From positions 3,968,001 to 4,032,000 of the forward strand of contig NZ_CP072941.1 of assembly GCF_018069625.1 (NCBI RefSeq): 64,000 nucleotides of DNA. Direction: 5' to 3'. The notes beneath the pieces were generated by a model. That model ran no database searches and was not told the DNA's origin. It saw nothing but the letters and a program-made list of their open reading frames with translations. Position 1 is the first letter of the stretch, and every line of letters begins with the position of its first letter. Origin of the DNA: Streptomyces yatensis (lineage in GTDB: Bacteria; Actinomycetota; Actinomycetes; Streptomycetales; Streptomycetaceae). The position numbers and the translations under genes were made by a program. Positions 8,272 through 16,948 of this stretch are shown piece by piece.

Positions 8272-9015
8272 TCACGCCCTACGAGTGTCCTTGCGGTACA
8301 GCCACGCCGCGCCGCCCGCGAAGAGCGCGAGATAGCCGACGAGCAGCGCGACGTCCTTGACGTGCGGGGCGCCGCCCAGCTCGATCGCCTGGCCGAGGGC
8401 GGTGTAGGCGTGGGTGGGCAGATAGTCGCCGATGTTCCGCAGCCACTGCGGATACGACGTGGTCGGCATCCACAGCCCGCCGAGGATCGACAGACCGAAG
8501 TAGATGATCATCGTCAGCGGGCGTACCGCGTCCCCGGTCGCCAGATAGCCGATGGCCACCCCCAGCGCGGCGAAGACCAGGGAGCCCGCCCAGATGGCGC
8601 CGGTCAACGCCGCCCACTCCCAGGCGGCGTCCAGCCGTACGCCCTTGAGGGCGGCGGCCACCACGAAGACGATCACGATCGACGGCAGGGTGGCCACCGC
8701 ACCCACCGCGATCTTGGCCGCCACATAGCCGCGGCCGGGCAGCGGGGTCAGCCGCAGCTGCCGGGTCCAGCCGCCCTCGCGCTCCTTGGCGATCCGTTCG
8801 CCGTTGCCCATCAGCCCGGCGGTCAGCGCCCCGAAGGAGGCCATCGCGACCATGTAGTAGAGCGGCATGGACAGCCCGGTGCCGGGCACCCGGTCGTCGG
8901 CGTCGGTGCTGCCCGCGATCAGCAGGAAGAGCACGGACGGATAGATGATCGTGAAGAACATGAACTTGCGATTGCGCAGGGTCCGCGCGATCTCCAGCTT
9001 GACCAGCGCCTTCAT
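8272..9015 (-). CDS. ABC-2 type transporter permease
   Basis: The product is 247 aa with six predicted membrane segments, the usual size for the permease of a two-component ABC-2 exporter. It opens MKALVKLEIARTLRNRKFMFF, the cytoplasmic lead-in typical of DrrB/NodJ-like permeases. LGGLWMPTTSYPQWLRNIGDYLPTH is close to the conserved ABC-2 signature before the last helices. The start overlaps the stop of the ATPase gene by 4 bp (ATGA), so the two are translationally coupled. The substrate is unknown; drug or lipid export is usual for the family. The adjacent two-component pair probably controls it. Confidence 0.9.
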   Translation of the reverse strand: MKALVKLEIARTLRNRKFMFFTIIYPSVLFLLIAGSTDADDRVPGTGLSMPLYYMVAMASFGALTAGLMGNGERIAKEREGGWTRQLRLTPLPGRGYVAAKIAVGAVATLPSIVIVFVVAAALKGVRLDAAWEWAALTGAIWAGSLVFAALGVAIGYLATGDAVRPLTMIIYFGLSILGGLWMPTTSYPQWLRNIGDYLPTHAYTALGQAIELGGAPHVKDVALLVGYLALFAGGAAWLYRKDTRRA

Positions 9016-10025
9016 CGGGCGGACTCCTCAACTGTCGGAGCGGCGTCGGTAGCCGTATCGGGGGCCGTCTCGGTGGCCGTACCGGCGGCGGCATCGGTGA
9101 TGGCGAGGAACGCCTGCTCCAGGCCGAGCCCGGTGACCTCCAGGCCGCGCGGATAGAGCCCGAGCCCGTAGACCGCGTGCACGGTCGCGTCCGCGTCGGT
9201 GGACCGGATCCGTACGGTACGCCCCGAGATGTCGATCCCGGTCAGAGCGGGCAGGGCGCGCAGCGCCGTCTCGTCGATCGGCCCGTCCAGCTCGAAGGAG
9301 ATCCGTCGGGCCCCGGCCATCGCCTTGATCTCGGCTGACGAGCCGTCGGCCAGCACCCGGCCGCCGTGCAGCACGATCACCCGGTCGGCGATGGCGTCGG
9401 CCTCTTCGAGGTAGTGGGTGGCGAACAGGATGGTGCGGCCCTGCTTCGTCTGCTCCCGCATCGCGCCCCAGAAGGTCTGCCGGGACGCCACGTCCATACC
9501 GGTCGTGGGCTCGTCCAGCACGATCAGATCCGAGGCGCCGGCGGTGGCGAACGCGAAGCGCACCCGCTGCTCCTGACCGCCGGAGAGCTTGTTCACCTTG
9601 CGGGAAGCGATCTCGGCGATGCCCGCGCGCTCCAGCACCTCGTCCACCGGGTGGCCCTTGGGGTGCAGATCGCAGGCCAGTCCGACCAGTTCGCGGACCG
9701 TCACGTCCTCCATCAGAGCGCCGCTCTGCAGCATCGCGCCGACCCGGCCGCGGACGATGGCCTGGCGCGGGGTGGTGCCGAAGACCTCCACCCGGCCGGA
9801 GTCGGGGTGGCGCAGGCCGAGCAGCAGATCGAGGCTGGAGGACTTGCCGGCGCCGTTGGGGCCCAGCAGGGCGACGGTCTCCCCCGGGTACAGCGTGAGA
9901 TCGAGATCGGCCACGGCGCGCACGCTGCCGTAGCTCTTGTTCACCTGCTCGAAGCGGACTACGGGCGGGGCGCCCGTGGTGGCGGCCCCGGTGCCAGGGG
10001 CGGAAACAGCGGTCGTTGCGGTCAT
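9012..10025 (-). CDS. ABC exporter ATP-binding protein (DrrA/CcmA type)
   Basis: The product is 337 aa. The nucleotide-binding domain covers about residues 22-240: Walker A GPNGAGKSS, signature LSGGQEQRV, Walker B LIVLDEPTTGMD, and the switch histidine in FATHYLEEAD. The C-terminal extension of about 80 residues fits the DrrA-like accessory domain, followed by a Thr/Ala-rich tail. It is the first gene of the ABC-permease-kinase-regulator run on this strand. A perfect 6-bp inverted repeat lies 60-73 bp upstream of its ATG and is a candidate binding site for the module's own response regulator. Confidence 0.93.
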   Translation of the reverse strand: MTATTAVSAPGTGAATTGAPPVVRFEQVNKSYGSVRAVADLDLTLYPGETVALLGPNGAGKSSSLDLLLGLRHPDSGRVEVFGTTPRQAIVRGRVGAMLQSGALMEDVTVRELVGLACDLHPKGHPVDEVLERAGIAEIASRKVNKLSGGQEQRVRFAFATAGASDLIVLDEPTTGMDVASRQTFWGAMREQTKQGRTILFATHYLEEADAIADRVIVLHGGRVLADGSSAEIKAMAGARRISFELDGPIDETALRALPALTGIDISGRTVRIRSTDADATVHAVYGLGLYPRGLEVTGLGLEQAFLAITDAAAGTATETAPDTATDAAPTVEESAR

Positions 10026-10084
10026 GCCACCAGCCTGGCCGAGGGTGGGCGGTGCCCGGCAGTGTCAGCGGTCGTGACCTGGGG

Positions 10085-10098
10085 ATGACAGATGTCAT
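10085..10098. promoter_or_regulatory. Inverted repeat, candidate operator of the ABC/two-component operon
   Basis: ATGACA-GA-TGTCAT has perfect 6-bp arms and lies 60 bp upstream of the ATPase start. Size and symmetry fit a dimeric NarL-type regulator site, so autoregulation by the response regulator is plausible. No second site was identified. Confidence 0.45.
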
Positions 10099-10109
10099 GG
10101 GTCGGGGCA

Positions 10110-10170
10110 TGACGCGACCCGGGAAACACGAGGCGGCCAGGAGGCACGACGCGACCCGGGAAACACGACA
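10110..10170. repeat. Short direct repeat near ABC operon promoter
   Basis: The words ACGCGACCCGGGAAACACGA occur twice, at about 10112 and 10149, followed by a diverged third (ACACGACCCG). They lie between the candidate operator and the terminator of the neighbouring gene. No function is evident. Confidence 0.55.
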
Positions 10171-10204
10171 CGACCCGCCCGACCCGACAAGACCGGGGAG
10201 AAAA

Positions 10205-10244
10205 CCACGCGGCCCCTGCCCGGTGCCGGGCGGGGGCCGCGTGG
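10205..10244 (-). terminator. Intrinsic terminator of the peptidoglycan-binding protein gene
   Basis: CCACGCGGCCCC (10205-10216) pairs perfectly with 10233-10244. The intervening bases form a second GCCCGG/CCGGGC stem. Read on the minus strand, the hairpin follows the stop codon by 22 bp and is followed by TTTTCTCC, the U-run expected of an intrinsic terminator. Confidence 0.85.
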
Positions 10245-10266
10245 TGAACGAACGAGCGGGGCCCGC

Positions 10267-12447
10267 TCAGTTGTCCTTGCCGATGACCCCGACGCGCTCG
10301 CTGGGCGTCTTGCCGAGCAGCGCCTGCCGCAGCGCGGACTCCACGTCCTCCGGGGTGACGGGCTTCTTGCTGCCGTCGCCCCGTTCGAGCAGAACGCCGT
10401 CGAAGGTGCTGCCGTACAGCTGCTTCATGACGGACAGGTCGTAGTGCTCCACCAGCTTGCCGTCGACCACCTTCATGGAAAGGATCTTCGGCAGCGACTT
10501 GTCCGGGCCGAACTGAATCGAGTGCTGGGCGTCCGTCCGCACCGTGGCCAGACCGGACATCGCGGGCTTGGCGAAGCTCTTCATCTTCCGGTCGACCTCG
10601 GCGTCGCTGACCGTGGGGCGGCGCACGGCGACCGGCAGGGTGATGGCCTTGTTCCGGCCGGTCTCGGCGCGCAGGCGGAACCCGTCCGAGACGGCCTTGA
10701 CCGCCTTGTCCACGTCCAGCCCCTTGCCCTCCTTGCCGTACACCGCGACGGGCTTGCCGGAGCTGAAGTCGATGCCGCCCTCGCGGGCCGTGCCGGAGTC
10801 GCCCGCGAGCCGCTCCAGGGCGTCCCGCAGCTTCTCCTCGTCGACCGTGACCGCGGGGTCGGCCTCATGGGTGCCGCCGAAGAGCGAGCCGATCACGGTG
10901 ACCGGGTTGTAGTCCCGGCCCGCGACGTCCCGGACCGTGGCCTCGGTGTCGAGCGCCAGGCCCGCGACGGAGGGCTTGATCTCCTTCTGCTGGCCGTCGA
11001 CCGACACCGTCAGCGGGGCGGTGGTGCGCGTGCCCAGCGCGGTGTCCAGCTTGTCGACGGCGACCTCCTTGGAGCTGCCGCCGATGTCGACGCCGAGGAC
11101 GGTGGTGCCGTTCGGCACATCGGCGTGGTTCATCACCAGACCGGCGGCGTAGGCCCCGCCCGCGATCACGAACAGCAGGCCCGCGACCATGACGACCTTG
11201 GAGCGGCCCTTCTTCTTGGGCTTGCCGGCCTTCGGGGCGGACGGCGCCGGGGCGCTGTCGCCGCCGGGCGCCGGGGCTCCCGGACCGCCCGGGGCGGGCG
11301 GCGCCGGCGGCCTGGACCGGCCCTCGGCCGACGGCACCACGGGCACCCCGCTGACCAGCGTGTCGCTGGAGATCTGGTCCGACGGCACCCCGCTGCCCGG
11401 TGTGGGCTCGGGGTCACGGAACAGCGAAGGGGACGGATCGCTCCCGAGGTCGTCCCTGAACCCGTCCCCGGGGCCGGTCCGCGGGCCCGCGCCGGTGGTG
11501 GCGCCGAGGCTGCCGGACATCGGCGAGCCGCCCGGCGGGGTCGGTGGCTGGGCGCCCGGGCCGCCGCCGGCCAGCGGCCCCACACCGCCCGGAGGCGTCT
11601 GCGGGTCACCGCCGTACGGGCCGCCGGCCGGGCCCGGTCCGGGCGGGGCCAGCAACTCGCTGTCGTGCGGGCCCGCACCGGGGCCGGACGGCGGCATGAA
11701 CATGTCGCCGGTCATCGGGCCGGTGGTGGGCCCGGTCGGCTCGGGGTGGCCGGACGGGGCCTGGGCGTCGGTGAAGTACGGCAGGTCGGCGACGGGGCCG
11801 CCGCCCTGCTGCGGAGCGGGGAACCCCTGGGTGGTGTCCGGGGCCGGGAATCCCTGCGTGGTGTCCGGGGCGGGGAATCCCTGCGTGGTGTCCGGGGCGG
11901 GGAATCCCTGCGTGGTGTCCGGGGCCGGGGGCGGCGTCGGCGTGCTGCCGGTGGCCGACGAACCGCCCCTGGGCTTGCGGGGCGAGAACCAGTCGCTGGT
12001 CCGCTGCTCGCCCTCGTCCTTCTTCTCGCGGCTCTCGGAAGGCTCGCCGGACCCGCCGGGCTCGGCCGGCACACCGCGCTCCGGCGTCGGCGTGTAGTCG
12101 ACCCGGGGCAGCGCGCCGGTGGGCTCGGGGGCCTCGTCGTCCCCGCCGGAACGCGGCGCGGGTACGCCGTCCTCCGCGACGGGCGTGCGCATGACCACCG
12201 GCGGGATGGGCCGCGACCCCGGAATGTTGATCTTGATCCGGGTCGTCAGCGTGGTTTCGGTCTTCGGCTCCTCCGGCTTGGCCGCGGCCCGCGCCTGCCC
12301 GTCGTCGGCGAACTCCTGCGGAGCCTCCTGCGTGGGGTTCGGCGAGGGGTACTGGCGGGATCCGTACGGCGGGGTGCCCGACGGGTAGGCGGCACCGCCG
12401 CTTCCCTCCCGGGGCCCGGAGGACGAACTGTCAGATTCACGGCTCAA
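10267..12447 (-). CDS. Membrane-anchored protein with peptidoglycan-binding-type (VanW-associated) domains
   Basis: The product is 726 aa. Residues 1-415 are cytoplasmic, Pro/Gly/Ser-rich and probably disordered. They include four exact tandem copies of APDTTQGFP around 172-208. One membrane helix follows at about 418-440 (VVMVAGLLFVIAGGAYAAGL). The exterior part has two repeats of the domain that precedes VanW modules (first around VLGVDIGGSSKEVAVDKLDTA; second around EGKGLDVDKAVKAVSDGF), but I find no VanW domain after them. The TTG start at 12447 is supported by GGGAG eight bases upstream. It is probably a cell-envelope protein linking a long cytoplasmic tail to peptidoglycan; that role is inference. 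It has its own terminator. Confidence 0.8.
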   Translation of the reverse strand: MSRESDSSSSGPREGSGGAAYPSGTPPYGSRQYPSPNPTQEAPQEFADDGQARAAAKPEEPKTETTLTTRIKINIPGSRPIPPVVMRTPVAEDGVPAPRSGGDDEAPEPTGALPRVDYTPTPERGVPAEPGGSGEPSESREKKDEGEQRTSDWFSPRKPRGGSSATGSTPTPPPAPDTTQGFPAPDTTQGFPAPDTTQGFPAPDTTQGFPAPQQGGGPVADLPYFTDAQAPSGHPEPTGPTTGPMTGDMFMPPSGPGAGPHDSELLAPPGPGPAGGPYGGDPQTPPGGVGPLAGGGPGAQPPTPPGGSPMSGSLGATTGAGPRTGPGDGFRDDLGSDPSPSLFRDPEPTPGSGVPSDQISSDTLVSGVPVVPSAEGRSRPPAPPAPGGPGAPAPGGDSAPAPSAPKAGKPKKKGRSKVVMVAGLLFVIAGGAYAAGLVMNHADVPNGTTVLGVDIGGSSKEVAVDKLDTALGTRTTAPLTVSVDGQQKEIKPSVAGLALDTEATVRDVAGRDYNPVTVIGSLFGGTHEADPAVTVDEEKLRDALERLAGDSGTAREGGIDFSSGKPVAVYGKEGKGLDVDKAVKAVSDGFRLRAETGRNKAITLPVAVRRPTVSDAEVDRKMKSFAKPAMSGLATVRTDAQHSIQFGPDKSLPKILSMKVVDGKLVEHYDLSVMKQLYGSTFDGVLLERGDGSKKPVTPEDVESALRQALLGKTPSERVGVIGKDN
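11820..11930 (-). repeat. Four in-frame 27-bp tandem repeats inside the envelope-protein gene
   Basis: Each unit encodes the nonapeptide APDTTQGFP; the copies differ only at synonymous or linker positions. They lie in the disordered cytoplasmic region and are candidates for copy-number variation between strains. Confidence 0.85.
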
Positions 12448-12643
12448 AGCAGGTTCTCCCAGTTAGCTCCGCCGCCCGTCAGACCTCGCGCGGGCGGCTC
12501 GGCGGCGGCACCACCATACTGGGCGGTGCGGACGCGCACTTGACGGCCGCCGGATCACCGCATCCGGTACGCCCGAGGCGCACCCTTCGCCGCATGTCCG
12601 AAGGGCCGCCAAGTGCCGGGGACGTCGTGCCGAAAACGTCACG

Positions 12644-13012
12644 TCACTTACCAAGTCGGACCGGCGGACCAGGAGGTTGCGGCACCAAAGGCAACGTGGC
12701 GCACATCACACCGATGAACATTCCGCCGAGGAGGAAAGCGTACGACCCCAGCCCGGCACCGAAAAGGAAATCCCCTTCGGAGCGGGAGGAAGTGAGCAGC
12801 AACACGGCCACCGTCCAGGCCCCCGCGGGCACTCCGCCGCCCATCCGGGCACCCGTGGCCTTGACCCCGCCGTAGCACAGGCCCGCGATCGCGAGCAGCG
12901 CCAGCAGCAATCCGCCGGGGAACCATGCCGCTTGGACCAGCGCGCCCGCGGCGCCGACCAGCACCCCGGCCACGGCGAGCAGGGCGTATCCGCCCAGGCG
13001 CAGGGCCGTCAT
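12644..13012 (-). CDS. DUF6113-like integral membrane protein
   Basis: The product is 122 aa with four hydrophobic segments (around residues 5-30, 33-50, 64-75 and 87-107), a short positive-inside pattern and a Pro-rich C-terminus. Its ATG start overlaps the mshB stop by 4 bp (ATGA), so the two are translationally coupled. Small membrane proteins of this type follow mshB in streptomycetes. No catalytic motif is visible. A role in mycothiol metabolism is suggested only by linkage. Confidence 0.8.
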   Translation of the reverse strand: MTALRLGGYALLAVAGVLVGAAGALVQAAWFPGGLLLALLAIAGLCYGGVKATGARMGGGVPAGAWTVAVLLLTSSRSEGDFLFGAGLGSYAFLLGGMFIGVMCATLPLVPQPPGPPVRLGK

Positions 13013-13893
13013 GCCGCCACCCCCGCGAACAGGTCGTCCTCGCGGTCCGCCCCGGCCTCGCCCTTGACGAGCCGATAGTGCTCATGGACGAACATGGGCT
13101 GGCCCAGGTCGTTGGAGAGCGCGAAGAAGGGGCCGTCCACCGCGATCTGGGTGGCGTGGGCGCGCATCGCCGCCGCCTTCGCCCCGGCGTGGGCGGTGCC
13201 GTCGATGAACGCGGTGACGTCCGAGTCCGCCACCACTCCGGGGATGTCGTCGACCGTGGCGACGCCGGGGAAGAGGGAGTCGCGGCCCGCGGCCCGCAGC
13301 CGGGCGAAGCCCTCCTCGACGGCCGAGCGCGGTACGCAGTTCCAGTACACCTTCGCGATGTCGTGCGGCTCGCCGAGCTCCGGGCGGAAGTCCGCGTCGG
13401 CGGCCAGCTCCACGGCGCGCATCGCCACGCGGTGCGCCTGGATGTGATCGGGGTGGCCGTACCCCCCATGGGTGTCGTACGCCACGAGAACCTGTGGCCG
13501 GATCTCGCGGACCACGGCCACCAGGTGCCCCGCGGCCTCGTCCAGGTCGGCCTGCCAGAAGCAGTCCGGCCGGTCGTTCTGCGGGGCGCCCATCATCCCG
13601 GAGTCGCGATAGCGGCCAGGACCACCCAGGAAGCGGTGGTCCACGACCCCCAAGGCGTCCATGGCCGCGGCGAGTTCGCCGATCCGGTGCGGACCGAGCG
13701 CGTCGTCGCGGTCGGCGGCGAGATGCGCGAGGGCAGCCGGGATGACCTCGCCCTCCTCACCGAGGGTGCAGGTCACCAGGGTGACGTGTGCGCCCTCGGC
13801 GGCATACTTCGCCATGGTCGCGCCGTTATTGATCGACTCGTCGTCCGGATGTGCGTGCACCAGCAGCAGACGACGGGCGGGAAGAGCGGTCAT
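13009..13893 (-). CDS. mshB: N-acetyl-1-D-myo-inositol-2-amino-2-deoxy-alpha-D-glucopyranoside deacetylase
   Basis: The product is 294 aa, a zinc-dependent PIG-L/LmbE-family deacetylase. It removes acetate from GlcNAc-inositol in mycothiol biosynthesis, giving GlcN-inositol for ligation to cysteine. The motif [15 protein letters not shown] near the N-terminus gives His and Asp zinc ligands plus the general-base Asp; [13 protein letters not shown] supplies the third ligand and an active-site His. The ATG at 13893 ([10 protein letters not shown]) is preferred; an in-frame GTG two codons upstream is possible, and neither has a strong ribosome site. It is coupled to the small membrane protein gene downstream. 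Presence of mycothiol chemistry supports an actinobacterial host. Confidence 0.93.
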   Translation of the reverse strand: MTALPARRLLLVHAHPDDESINNGATMAKYAAEGAHVTLVTCTLGEEGEVIPAALAHLAADRDDALGPHRIGELAAAMDALGVVDHRFLGGPGRYRDSGMMGAPQNDRPDCFWQADLDEAAGHLVAVVREIRPQVLVAYDTHGGYGHPDHIQAHRVAMRAVELAADADFRPELGEPHDIAKVYWNCVPRSAVEEGFARLRAAGRDSLFPGVATVDDIPGVVADSDVTAFIDGTAHAGAKAAAMRAHATQIAVDGPFFALSNDLGQPMFVHEHYRLVKGEAGADREDDLFAGVAA

Positions 13894-13955
13894 GGGCACA
13901 GCCTACGATTCGCACACCAGTGCCCACGGGTCGCACGTCCCGGCCCCGCTCGGGG

Positions 13956-14150
13956 TCAGATCTTCACGCCGCCGATCATGTCCGCCACATTGGTGGTGAG
14001 GTCGTCGATCGTCGGGGCCACCGAAGAACTCGCCAGGTAGAAGCCGAGGAGGACGCAGACGACCGCATGAACCGCCTTCAGCCCTGCCTTGTTTACGAGC
14101 ATGAAGACGATGATCAGCAGCAGCACTGACATCGAGATCGAGAGCGCCAC
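13956..14150 (-). CDS. Small hypothetical membrane protein (64 aa)
   Basis: The GTG start has a GGAGGT ribosome site nine bases upstream. Two hydrophobic stretches are seen: residues 3-22 (LSISMSVLLLIIVFMLVNKA) and about 28-42. The C-terminus (APTIDDLTTNVADMIGG) is polar. I recognise no family, although short two-helix proteins with this layout are common in streptomycetes. It is monocistronic by appearance, divergent from the S9 peptidase gene. Confidence 0.7.
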   Translation of the reverse strand: MALSISMSVLLLIIVFMLVNKAGLKAVHAVVCVLLGFYLASSSVAPTIDDLTTNVADMIGGVKI

Positions 14151-14246
14151 AGCGGCTCACCTCCAGATACACGCACTCGGACGGACAACATATTGATGCC
14201 ACAGGGGGCCTACCCACTATGCGCAATCGATCATAACTATGGCGCT

Positions 14247-14266
14247 GTGCACACGACTCGGTGCAC
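14247..14266. promoter_or_regulatory. GTGCAC-N8-GTGCAC repeat in divergent promoter region
   Basis: Two copies of the self-complementary hexamer GTGCAC are separated by 8 bp, so the whole is both a direct and an inverted repeat. It lies between the divergent 64-aa membrane protein and S9 peptidase genes. It is a possible operator; the regulator is unknown. Confidence 0.35.
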
Positions 14267-14457
14267 GGGAGCATGACAGGGGCGCATGCCTGATCGCACG
14301 AACTTCCGCGCCCCCGGGGCGGTTTCTCGGTGGTTATGCGCCATCTCGCCATCGGGCGGGGCCGGTTGGCCCCCGCGCCGTTCCGGCCGGACCGTGCCAG
14401 GGGCAATGCCGCCCCGGCCTACCGATCCGTACCCTCCCTCGCGATGATCCTGAGCCG

Positions 14458-14463
14458 TACGCT
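14458..14463 (+). promoter_or_regulatory. -10 element for a leaderless S9 peptidase transcript
   Basis: TACGCT (TANNNT) is followed by exactly six bases and then the ATG at 14470. No Shine-Dalgarno sequence precedes that ATG. This spacing puts the transcription start on the A of the start codon, the usual actinobacterial leaderless arrangement. Confidence 0.5.
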
Positions 14464-14469
14464 CGCCCT

Positions 14470-16632
14470 ATGACCGGACAGCTCTCGTTCCCACGGCAGC
14501 ACGCGCGGACCCAGCGCTTCACCCTCGGGGCACCGCGGGCCCTGACCGTGGCCCCCGACGACTCACGCGTCGTCTTCCTGCGTTCCCGCTCGGGCACCGA
14601 CCGGACCGGCCTCCTGTGGGTGCACGACCTCGCCGGGCAGCGCGAGTACCCCGCCGCCGACCCGGCCGAGCTGCTCGGCGGCGCCGGCGAGGAGCTGTCC
14701 CCCGAGGAGCGGGCGCGGCGCGAGCGCAGCCGCGAGGGGTCGGCCGGGGTGGTCGGCTACGCGGTGGACGCCGCCGTCGAGCGGGCCGCGTTCGCCCTCT
14801 CCGGACGGCTCTTCACCACCGATCTGCCCGCGGGCACCACCCGTGAGCTGCGCGTCCCCGGCCCGGTCGTGGACCCGCGCCCCTCGCCCGACGGCCGCCA
14901 CATCGCCTATGCGGCGGGCGGCGCGCTGCGGGTCACGGGCGCCGACGGCGAGGGCGACCGGGCGCTCGCGGAGCCGGAGGAGGACACCGTCACCTACGGC
15001 CTGGCGGAGTTCATCGCGGCCGAGGAGATGCACCGCGCACGCGGCTTCTGGTGGTCGCCGCGGAGCGACGCCCTGCTGGCCGCCCGGGCCGACGACGCCC
15101 CCGTACAGCGCTGGTGGACCGCCGACCCGGCCCACCCTGGCCGGAAGCCCGCGGAGGCCGCCTATCCGGCCGCGGGCACCGCCAACGCCGAGGTGCGGCT
15201 GGTTCTGCTCGGTCTGGACGGCTCCCGTACGGAGATCGTGTGGGACCGGGAGCGCTATCCGTACCTCGCGCGGGTGCACTGGTCGGCCTACGGTCCGCCC
15301 CTGCTTCTGGTCCAGGCCAGGGACCAGCGCAGCCAGCTCTATCTGGCCGTGGACACCGACACCGGACGGACCAGCACGGTCCATGTGGACGAGGACGCGG
15401 TTTGGCTGGATCTTTTCCCCGGGGTGCCGGCCTGGACGGAGGACGGACGACTGGTCCGCATCGCGGACGAGGGCGGCGCCCGGGTGCTGATGGTCGGTGA
15501 CCGCAAGTTGACGTCCGGCGCCCTCCACGTGCGCGCGGTCCTCGACATCGGCACGGACGACGTGCTGTTCTCCGCCTCCCCCGGGGCCGGTGCCCCGCTG
15601 CCCGAGCGGCCTGGCGAGATCGACGTCTACCGCGCCTGGTTCCGCGGCAGCGGCGACCAGGGCGGCTGGGAGCCGGTCGGCAAGCGGCCCGTCCCGGCGG
15701 TCCACTCCGCCGTGCGCGGCGGTGAGGTGCTCGCGCTGGCGTACACCGAGCTGGAGCGGCCCGGGGTGAGCGTGGAGCTCCTCCGGCCCGCCGACCACGG
15801 CGCGGCCGAGCGCATCGCCCAGATCCCCTCGTACGCGGAGCGGCCCGTCATCACCGCCCGCCCCGAGCTCCTCTTCGCGGGCAAGCGGGACATCCCCTGT
15901 GCCGTGCTGCTGCCCAGCGGCCACCGGGAGGGCGACGGACCGCTGCCGGTCCTGATGGATCCTTACGGGGGACCGCACGGCCAGCGGGTGGTCGCCTCGC
16001 ACAACGCCCACCTCACCTCGCAGTGGTTCGCCGACCAGGGCTTCGCGGTGATCGTCGCCGACGGCCGCGGCACCCCCGGCCGCTCCCCCGCCTGGGAGAA
16101 GGCGGTGCGCGACGAGCTGGCCGCGGTCACCCTGGAGGACCAGGTCGAGGCGGTGACGGCGCTCGCCGAGCGCTATCCGCTGGACCTCGGCCGGGTGGCC
16201 ATCCGCGGCTGGTCCTACGGCGGCTATCTGGCCGCGCTGGCGGTGCTGCGGCGCCCCGATGTCTTCCACGCGGGCGTGGTGGGCGCCCCGGTGACGGACT
16301 GGCGGCTGTACGACACCCACTACACCGAGCGGTATCTGGGCCTGCCGGACGAACAGCCCGAGGTCTACGCCGCCAACGCGCTGATGACCGACGAGGGGCT
16401 GTCCGGCGCCGCGGAGACCGTCCGGCCGATGATGATCATCCACGGTCTGGCGGACGACAACGTGGTGGCCGCGCACACCCTGCGGCTCTCCTCGGCGCTG
16501 CTGGCCGAGGGCCGTCCGCACGAGGTGCTGCCGCTGTCCGGGGTGACCCATATGACCCCGCAGGAGCAGGTCGCGGAGAATCTGCTCCTGCTGCAGGTGG
16601 ACTTCCTCAAGCGGTCCCTCGGGATGCGGTAG
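14470..16632 (+). CDS. S9 family prolyl oligopeptidase / dipeptidyl-peptidase IV-like
   Basis: The product is 720 aa with an N-terminal beta-propeller (about 1-470; repeated motifs such as DPRPSPDGRHIAYA and GFWWSPRSDALLAARADD) and a C-terminal alpha/beta-hydrolase. The catalytic triad is Ser582 in GWSYGGY, an Asp at 662/663 in HGLADDNV, and His694 in GVTHMTP. YAVDAA and the paired-glutamate region AEFIAAEEMHR match the DPP-IV type, which removes Xaa-Pro dipeptides from peptide N-termini. There is no signal peptide, so a cytoplasmic role in degrading imported peptides is likely. That fits the peptide importers nearby, although the link is inference. The start at 14470 lacks a ribosome site and looks leaderless. 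Confidence 0.92.
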   Translation: MTGQLSFPRQHARTQRFTLGAPRALTVAPDDSRVVFLRSRSGTDRTGLLWVHDLAGQREYPAADPAELLGGAGEELSPEERARRERSREGSAGVVGYAVDAAVERAAFALSGRLFTTDLPAGTTRELRVPGPVVDPRPSPDGRHIAYAAGGALRVTGADGEGDRALAEPEEDTVTYGLAEFIAAEEMHRARGFWWSPRSDALLAARADDAPVQRWWTADPAHPGRKPAEAAYPAAGTANAEVRLVLLGLDGSRTEIVWDRERYPYLARVHWSAYGPPLLLVQARDQRSQLYLAVDTDTGRTSTVHVDEDAVWLDLFPGVPAWTEDGRLVRIADEGGARVLMVGDRKLTSGALHVRAVLDIGTDDVLFSASPGAGAPLPERPGEIDVYRAWFRGSGDQGGWEPVGKRPVPAVHSAVRGGEVLALAYTELERPGVSVELLRPADHGAAERIAQIPSYAERPVITARPELLFAGKRDIPCAVLLPSGHREGDGPLPVLMDPYGGPHGQRVVASHNAHLTSQWFADQGFAVIVADGRGTPGRSPAWEKAVRDELAAVTLEDQVEAVTALAERYPLDLGRVAIRGWSYGGYLAALAVLRRPDVFHAGVVGAPVTDWRLYDTHYTERYLGLPDEQPEVYAANALMTDEGLSGAAETVRPMMIIHGLADDNVVAAHTLRLSSALLAEGRPHEVLPLSGVTHMTPQEQVAENLLLLQVDFLKRSLGMR

Positions 16633-16790
16633 CGCTCCGCGGGGAGGGCCGCGAGCTGCCGTCCCTTGTCCGCGGCTGCGTCGTGGCTGGTCGCCCACGC
16701 GGCGGAGCCGCACATCGGCACAGCCGCGGCGAAGCCGCACATCGGCACAGCCCCGCGCCCCTGCGGGGCGCACCCGAACCGCACCGGACA
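16633..16790 (+). repeat. Dispersed element, family B (copy 1)
   Basis: The element starts directly after the S9 peptidase stop. Ordered words are AGCGCTCCGCGGG, TCCGCGGCTG, GTCGTGGCTGGTCGC, GCGGAGCCGCACATCG and CCCCGCGCCCCTGCGGGGCGC. The same words in the same order occur on the minus strand at 55070-55202, again directly after a stop codon. GC-rich hairpins (GCGCCCC/GGGGCGC) suggest a terminator or processing element. Confidence 0.8.
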
Positions 16791-16794
16791 GGGG

Positions 16795-16910
16795 CTAAGC
16801 GCTCCGCTGGAAGTGCCCTGGCCTGCCGTCGACCGTCCGCGGCGCCATCGTGGCCGGTCGCGCAGTTCCCCGCGCCCCTTCGGGGCGCACCCGAACCGCA
16901 GCCGACTTCC
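16795..16910 (+). repeat. Dispersed element, family B (copy 2, shorter)
   Basis: This is a second copy about 5 bp after the first: AAGCGCTCCGCTGGAAG, GTCCGCGGC, GTGGCCGGTCGCGCAG, then the hairpin CGCGCCCCTTCGGGGCGCAC. It lacks the middle GCGGAGCCGCACATCG word. It lies between the peptidase and the 3' end of a minus-strand membrane protein gene. Confidence 0.75.
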
Positions 16911-16948
16911 GCCGATCCGCTTGGGCCCCGGGGCCCGCCGAACCGCCG

